Translations under genes and position numbers: made by a program | In this document: positions 60,837-64,000 of the stretch, piece by piece | Position numbering within the stretch: position 1 is the stretch's first letter | How the letters are laid out: each line of letters opens with the position of its first letter | NCBI RefSeq assembly: GCF_017355835.1 | Contig: NZ_JAFEWF010000001.1 | Span: forward strand, 1,178,001-1,242,000 | From: Desertivirga brevis | GTDB taxonomy: Bacteria; Bacteroidota; Bacteroidia; Sphingobacteriales; Sphingobacteriaceae | DNA: 64,000 nucleotides | Direction: 5' to 3' | Notes under the pieces: generated by a model | What the model was told of the DNA's origin: nothing | Database searches by the model: none | The model's input: only the letters and a program-made list of their open reading frames with translations

Positions 60837-63800
60837 TCATTCCCAGCTAGCCTTTACTCTGCTCCCTGACAGTGAATCGTTAGTAACACGTAAAAACACA
60901 TCGATCTCCTGTTGTAGATCTTCAACGTGCGAGATTACGCCGACCTTTCGGTTTTCCTTCCGTAGGGATTTAAGGGTTTCAAAGGCCACTTGCAGGGATT
61001 CCTTATCAAGGGACCCGAAGCCTTCATCCAGGAAGAAGAAGTTCTGCTTTGCCTTGTTCTGCTGCTGAACACTTTCGGCAAGTGCCAACGCAAGCGAAAG
61101 CGAAGCCTGAAAGGTTTGGCCGCCCGACAAGGTTTTCACACTCCTCACCTTTCCGTTATTTAAGAAATCTCTTACCTGGAACTCATTTTTTTCTGTCACC
61201 TCTAATCGTAGCGACTGGCGGGTGAGCTTGTAAAAGCGTTCGTTAGCTGCCTCGCACAAGCTATGTAGGTAAACAGACGAAACGTAGTTTACAAACCCAC
61301 TCCCCTTGAATAATTGCTTCAAAATATTCAGGTTCGACGCACGCTTCTTCAACTTGTCCAACTGATCTTCAAGCATCAATTTACTCTTAAGATCGCTCTG
61401 TTGTTTCTCCAGTTCAGCTCTTGCCTTAACATACTCGTCATTCATCACCTGCAGCTGTTCTTTTAATTGAGATATAGCGAGCAGGAGATCAGTAAATCCC
61501 TGAGGATCGAAAGTCATTCCTGAAGTGTTCTTTTCCAGATCCTGCAATATCTGCCGGCAGCTGTATAGCTCCTGCTCATAGCCCTGTAATTCCGACTTTA
61601 GTTTGTTCAGGTCAAGCTCCTCCTTCAATATCCTGTCGACTTCCTCCCAACTGCTAAAATCCGATTTTTCCAAACATTGCTGTAGCGAAGCATTAATCTG
61701 CTCGATCATGGCCTCATCCTTCTTCAATACCTCAAGGTTTGAGTTGATCCGCTCCAGCAAGGTTATTTTTTCTGACCGGTGAGCTTCGATCTGCTGCAGC
61801 AAATCTTCATGCTCCTTTCTCACACTCAGGATCTTCTGCTCTAATTCATCGGCCTTACCTTGAAGATCTTGTTCGGTATGCCCTAAATATTCCTTATCCT
61901 TCAACAGCCTTAACTGGCCACACAAAGCAGAACGCTCAGCTTCCTTCGCCGTTATTACCGACTGGATCGCTTCCATCGCCTTTCGGAATTTCTCGTAGCT
62001 TTCAGAAGCTTCACGACACTTCTTCTCGGTCTCCTCCAGATCCTTTTCCAATGAGTCTAATTTCTGCTTCTCCTGGTCATATAGACCAAAAGCTTGTTCT
62101 ACCTGAGACTCATCCGATCTATCGAATTCAGTCCATGTAAAGTTCTCTAAATGGGCAATCAGGAGCTGCTCCTGCGCTGCTAAGCGCTGTTTAGCCGATT
62201 CAAGCTGTTGCAATAATCCAAGCTCGTTCTGCTGCAGACCATGCAAGACTTGCAGGGTATCTTCGCATGACTTGTCATACTTACGGATCTCCTCCTCTTC
62301 ATTCTTTGCCTTCAACAAATGGTCATTCACATTGTCGACGGCCAGAAGGTTGGGATGATGTTCAGAACCACAAAGCAGGCAAGGACCGCCATTGCTTAGC
62401 TGCTCCACAAACTCTCCCAGTTTCAGCTGAAGATTATAATGTGCAATTTGTGAAAGTAAGGCCTCCTTTTTAAGGCTGTTCTCCTGGCGGAACTGCAGAA
62501 CCTGTTCCTGATAAAACGTAAAAGGCTGCCCGTCTACGACTGCAGGAAACACTGGCGGAACCAAATGGGACTTAAGGCTTTCTGCAAGAGCCTTTAGTTG
62601 ATGCTCTATCACCTGCAGGTCGCCTTGAAGTTCCTTCATCCTAAGTTCAATGTTCTTCCGGTCTCCATGCCAAGCTCTTACGAGCGAAAGTTTTGCTACG
62701 TCGGGCAACGCAGATCTTTGATCCTTTATCAGGATCTTTAGATCGTCTATGCGGTTTTCATTCAGTGTTTTGTTAAAGAGTGCTAGTTCTATATGAGGCT
62801 TCCCGTCAATAAGGCGCTGAGCTTGTTTCTCAATCTCAGCACCAAGAGCTTTAATAGATTTTAGGAGACGGTAATCACCAACTAACTGAGTCCTCTCCTC
62901 CTGCTTCTGATACTCTAATTTAACGAGATCAAAGCGCTGCTCCAGCGAGGCCAGTTCCTTGCTTGATTTGTCTAATCTTTCCTGGTTCTGCACGATTAAT
63001 GCAGCACGATGAGAAATATCCGCTTGTAACTCTTTCTTTCGCTTTAGACCATCCCTAAAATTGCCCAGGCAGAAGTCGTAATCTTTGATCTTTTTCGCCA
63101 GCCCCCCATAGTATTCTTCGTCCTGTAAAAGCCTCGCCAATTTCAGTTTCTGGTTTTCCAGATCTTCAAAGAGTTTCTTCAATGCTTGTTGGATCTGCAA
63201 CTGCTCTTCGGCTTCAAGCAGCTTAGCTCTCGCCCCTTCCAATTGCAGCAAAAGTTCTGCTACGGCTTTCTCCTGTTGCTCAATTCCATCCTGACTTACC
63301 TGTGCATAATGCGCCAGTCGCCCTTCAAGGTTCTGCAAAGCCTCGTTATTCTTCTTTTCTAAAGCAGTGGTTTGGTAAAAGAACTCATACTTATCCAGCT
63401 GAAATATCTCCTTCAACATGTTTGTACGATCCTTATCTCCCAACTGCAGGAACTCCTGAAATTTTCCTTGCGGGATGATCACTGTCCGGCGGAAGTTGTC
63501 ATAGCCCAATCCAAGGATCGAGTCGGCATTGCTTTGCTCGAGCGGGATCCAATTCCCATCGGTTTTGCGGTAAGCAATCCTTTCGAAGGTGTTCACCTTA
63601 TCAAAATCCTTCCCATTTCGTTTACCGCGTACGGTGAAACGGTATTCCTGCTCGTCAAAATTCCTGAAAACGAAATCGATCAATAGCTCGTCCGACTTCA
63701 AGTTCATCATATTATAGTTCCGGTTATCATTCCTGTCAAGGCGCTCAGACTGCCCATACAGCGCAAAGGTCATTGCCTCCAGAATAGAAGATTTCCCTGA

Positions 63801-63914
63801 ACCTACCGACCCGAATATACCGAACAACTGTCCCTCAAGTAAGCGGTCGAACTCTATAGTTTGCTCAGTTTGATAAGAGTAAAGTCCTTTAATCGTTAAT
63901 GAAACAGGTATCAT
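60837..63914 (-). CDS. sbcC: Exonuclease subunit SbcC (Rad50-like ATPase)
   Basis: This 1025-residue SMC-like ATPase has Walker A GSVGSGKSSILEAM (about residues 35-48), long coiled coils, and a zinc-hook CLLCG motif near residue 512 (PCLLCGSEHHP). The ABC signature TLSGGQTFQASLSLALALAE is at about 928 and Walker B FFFLDEGFGSLD at about 960. With SbcD it forms the bacterial Mre11-Rad50 complex that opens DNA hairpins and processes double-strand breaks and protein-blocked ends. Its ATG overlaps the sbcD stop (ATGA), showing translational coupling. Confidence 0.94.
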   Translation of the reverse strand: MIPVSLTIKGLYSYQTEQTIEFDRLLEGQLFGIFGSVGSGKSSILEAMTFALYGQSERLDRNDNRNYNMMNLKSDELLIDFVFRNFDEQEYRFTVRGKRNGKDFDKVNTFERIAYRKTDGNWIPLEQSNADSILGLGYDNFRRTVIIPQGKFQEFLQLGDKDRTNMLKEIFQLDKYEFFYQTTALEKKNNEALQNLEGRLAHYAQVSQDGIEQQEKAVAELLLQLEGARAKLLEAEEQLQIQQALKKLFEDLENQKLKLARLLQDEEYYGGLAKKIKDYDFCLGNFRDGLKRKKELQADISHRAALIVQNQERLDKSSKELASLEQRFDLVKLEYQKQEERTQLVGDYRLLKSIKALGAEIEKQAQRLIDGKPHIELALFNKTLNENRIDDLKILIKDQRSALPDVAKLSLVRAWHGDRKNIELRMKELQGDLQVIEHQLKALAESLKSHLVPPVFPAVVDGQPFTFYQEQVLQFRQENSLKKEALLSQIAHYNLQLKLGEFVEQLSNGGPCLLCGSEHHPNLLAVDNVNDHLLKAKNEEEEIRKYDKSCEDTLQVLHGLQQNELGLLQQLESAKQRLAAQEQLLIAHLENFTWTEFDRSDESQVEQAFGLYDQEKQKLDSLEKDLEETEKKCREASESYEKFRKAMEAIQSVITAKEAERSALCGQLRLLKDKEYLGHTEQDLQGKADELEQKILSVRKEHEDLLQQIEAHRSEKITLLERINSNLEVLKKDEAMIEQINASLQQCLEKSDFSSWEEVDRILKEELDLNKLKSELQGYEQELYSCRQILQDLEKNTSGMTFDPQGFTDLLLAISQLKEQLQVMNDEYVKARAELEKQQSDLKSKLMLEDQLDKLKKRASNLNILKQLFKGSGFVNYVSSVYLHSLCEAANERFYKLTRQSLRLEVTEKNEFQVRDFLNNGKVRSVKTLSGGQTFQASLSLALALAESVQQQNKAKQNFFFLDEGFGSLDKESLQVAFETLKSLRKENRKVGVISHVEDLQQEIDVFLRVTNDSLSGSRVKASWE

Positions 63915-64000
63915 TCCTCGTGCTGTTCTGCTCTTATTTCCTTAAATAGATTAATTAGTTCGGTATTGGGTAGCTGACCATGACGATGCTGGAAGAACTG
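63911..64000 (-). CDS. sbcD: Exonuclease subunit SbcD, C-terminal end only
   Basis: The last 29 codons and the TGA of a minus-strand gene enter from the right edge (…QFFQHRHGQLPNTELINLF…). They end in the 4-bp ATGA overlap with sbcC. The position directly before sbcC and the usual sbcDC order identify it; the sequence in view alone would not. SbcD is the Mre11-like nuclease of the SbcCD complex. Confidence 0.7.
   Translation of the reverse strand, partial: QFFQHRHGQLPNTELINLFKEIRAEQHEE

Overview
The window looks like chromosomal DNA of a member of the Bacteroidota, most likely Sphingobacteriaceae (Pedobacter-like). It carries two SusC/SusD glycan-uptake loci with ECF sigma/FecR pairs, has A+T-rich intergenic DNA, and has several promoters that fit the Bacteroidota TTTG-N19/20-TAnnTTTG pattern. 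No rRNA, insertion sequence or CRISPR array was seen.

Layout. 1-10120 (-): the N-terminal part of a giant secreted protein built from alternating Calx-beta modules. 10428-13021 (+): an M23 peptidase, a 46-residue membrane peptide and a secreted helical protein. 13096-17726 (-): a GbsR/MarR-type regulator followed by six genes (DCC thiol oxidoreductase, TIGR01777 epimerase, two SRPBCC proteins, a membrane protein, DUF5519). A 14-bp palindrome overlaps the regulator promoter and a degenerate copy lies before the DCC gene. 17908-20325 (+): a siderophore-type TonB receptor.

The most interesting region is 20950-24319. A Ro60 orthologue (rsr, TROVE + vWA) is divergent from a WYL-domain regulator. 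Directly downstream of rsr, on the same strand, lie five tandem elements that share a UGYCGUW...UACUUCG signature inside a foldable stem. Two of them contain a complete circularly permuted tRNA-like domain (T-arm, capped acceptor-like stem, UA linker, D-arm), the architecture of YrlA-type bacterial Y RNAs. The order short / tRNA-like / short / tRNA-like / short suggests duplication of a two-RNA unit. rsr also has a near-perfect Shine-Dalgarno sequence, which is unusual for this phylum.

24334-28260: an outer-membrane beta-barrel protein, an MscS channel, a probable remnant of a TIGR04222 membrane protein and a NYN/LOTUS RNA-binding protein. 28399-45160: a polysaccharide utilisation locus (pectate-lyase-like enzyme, lipoprotein, GH31, DUF6377 regulator, ECF sigma, FecR, SusC with STN domain, SusD, second GH31). 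45305-52685: a second locus (ECF sigma, FecR, SusC without STN domain, SusD, TRAP-like phosphatase) with no glycoside hydrolase in view. 52787-55104: a short-chain dehydrogenase and an orphan histidine kinase with a TTG start behind a strong Shine-Dalgarno. 55101-64000 (-): a DNA damage group (SbcD end, SbcC, DinB, short DnaE-type polymerase, an unknown 161-residue protein, SRAP/HMCES-like protein), with a palindrome beside a consensus promoter element upstream of dinB.
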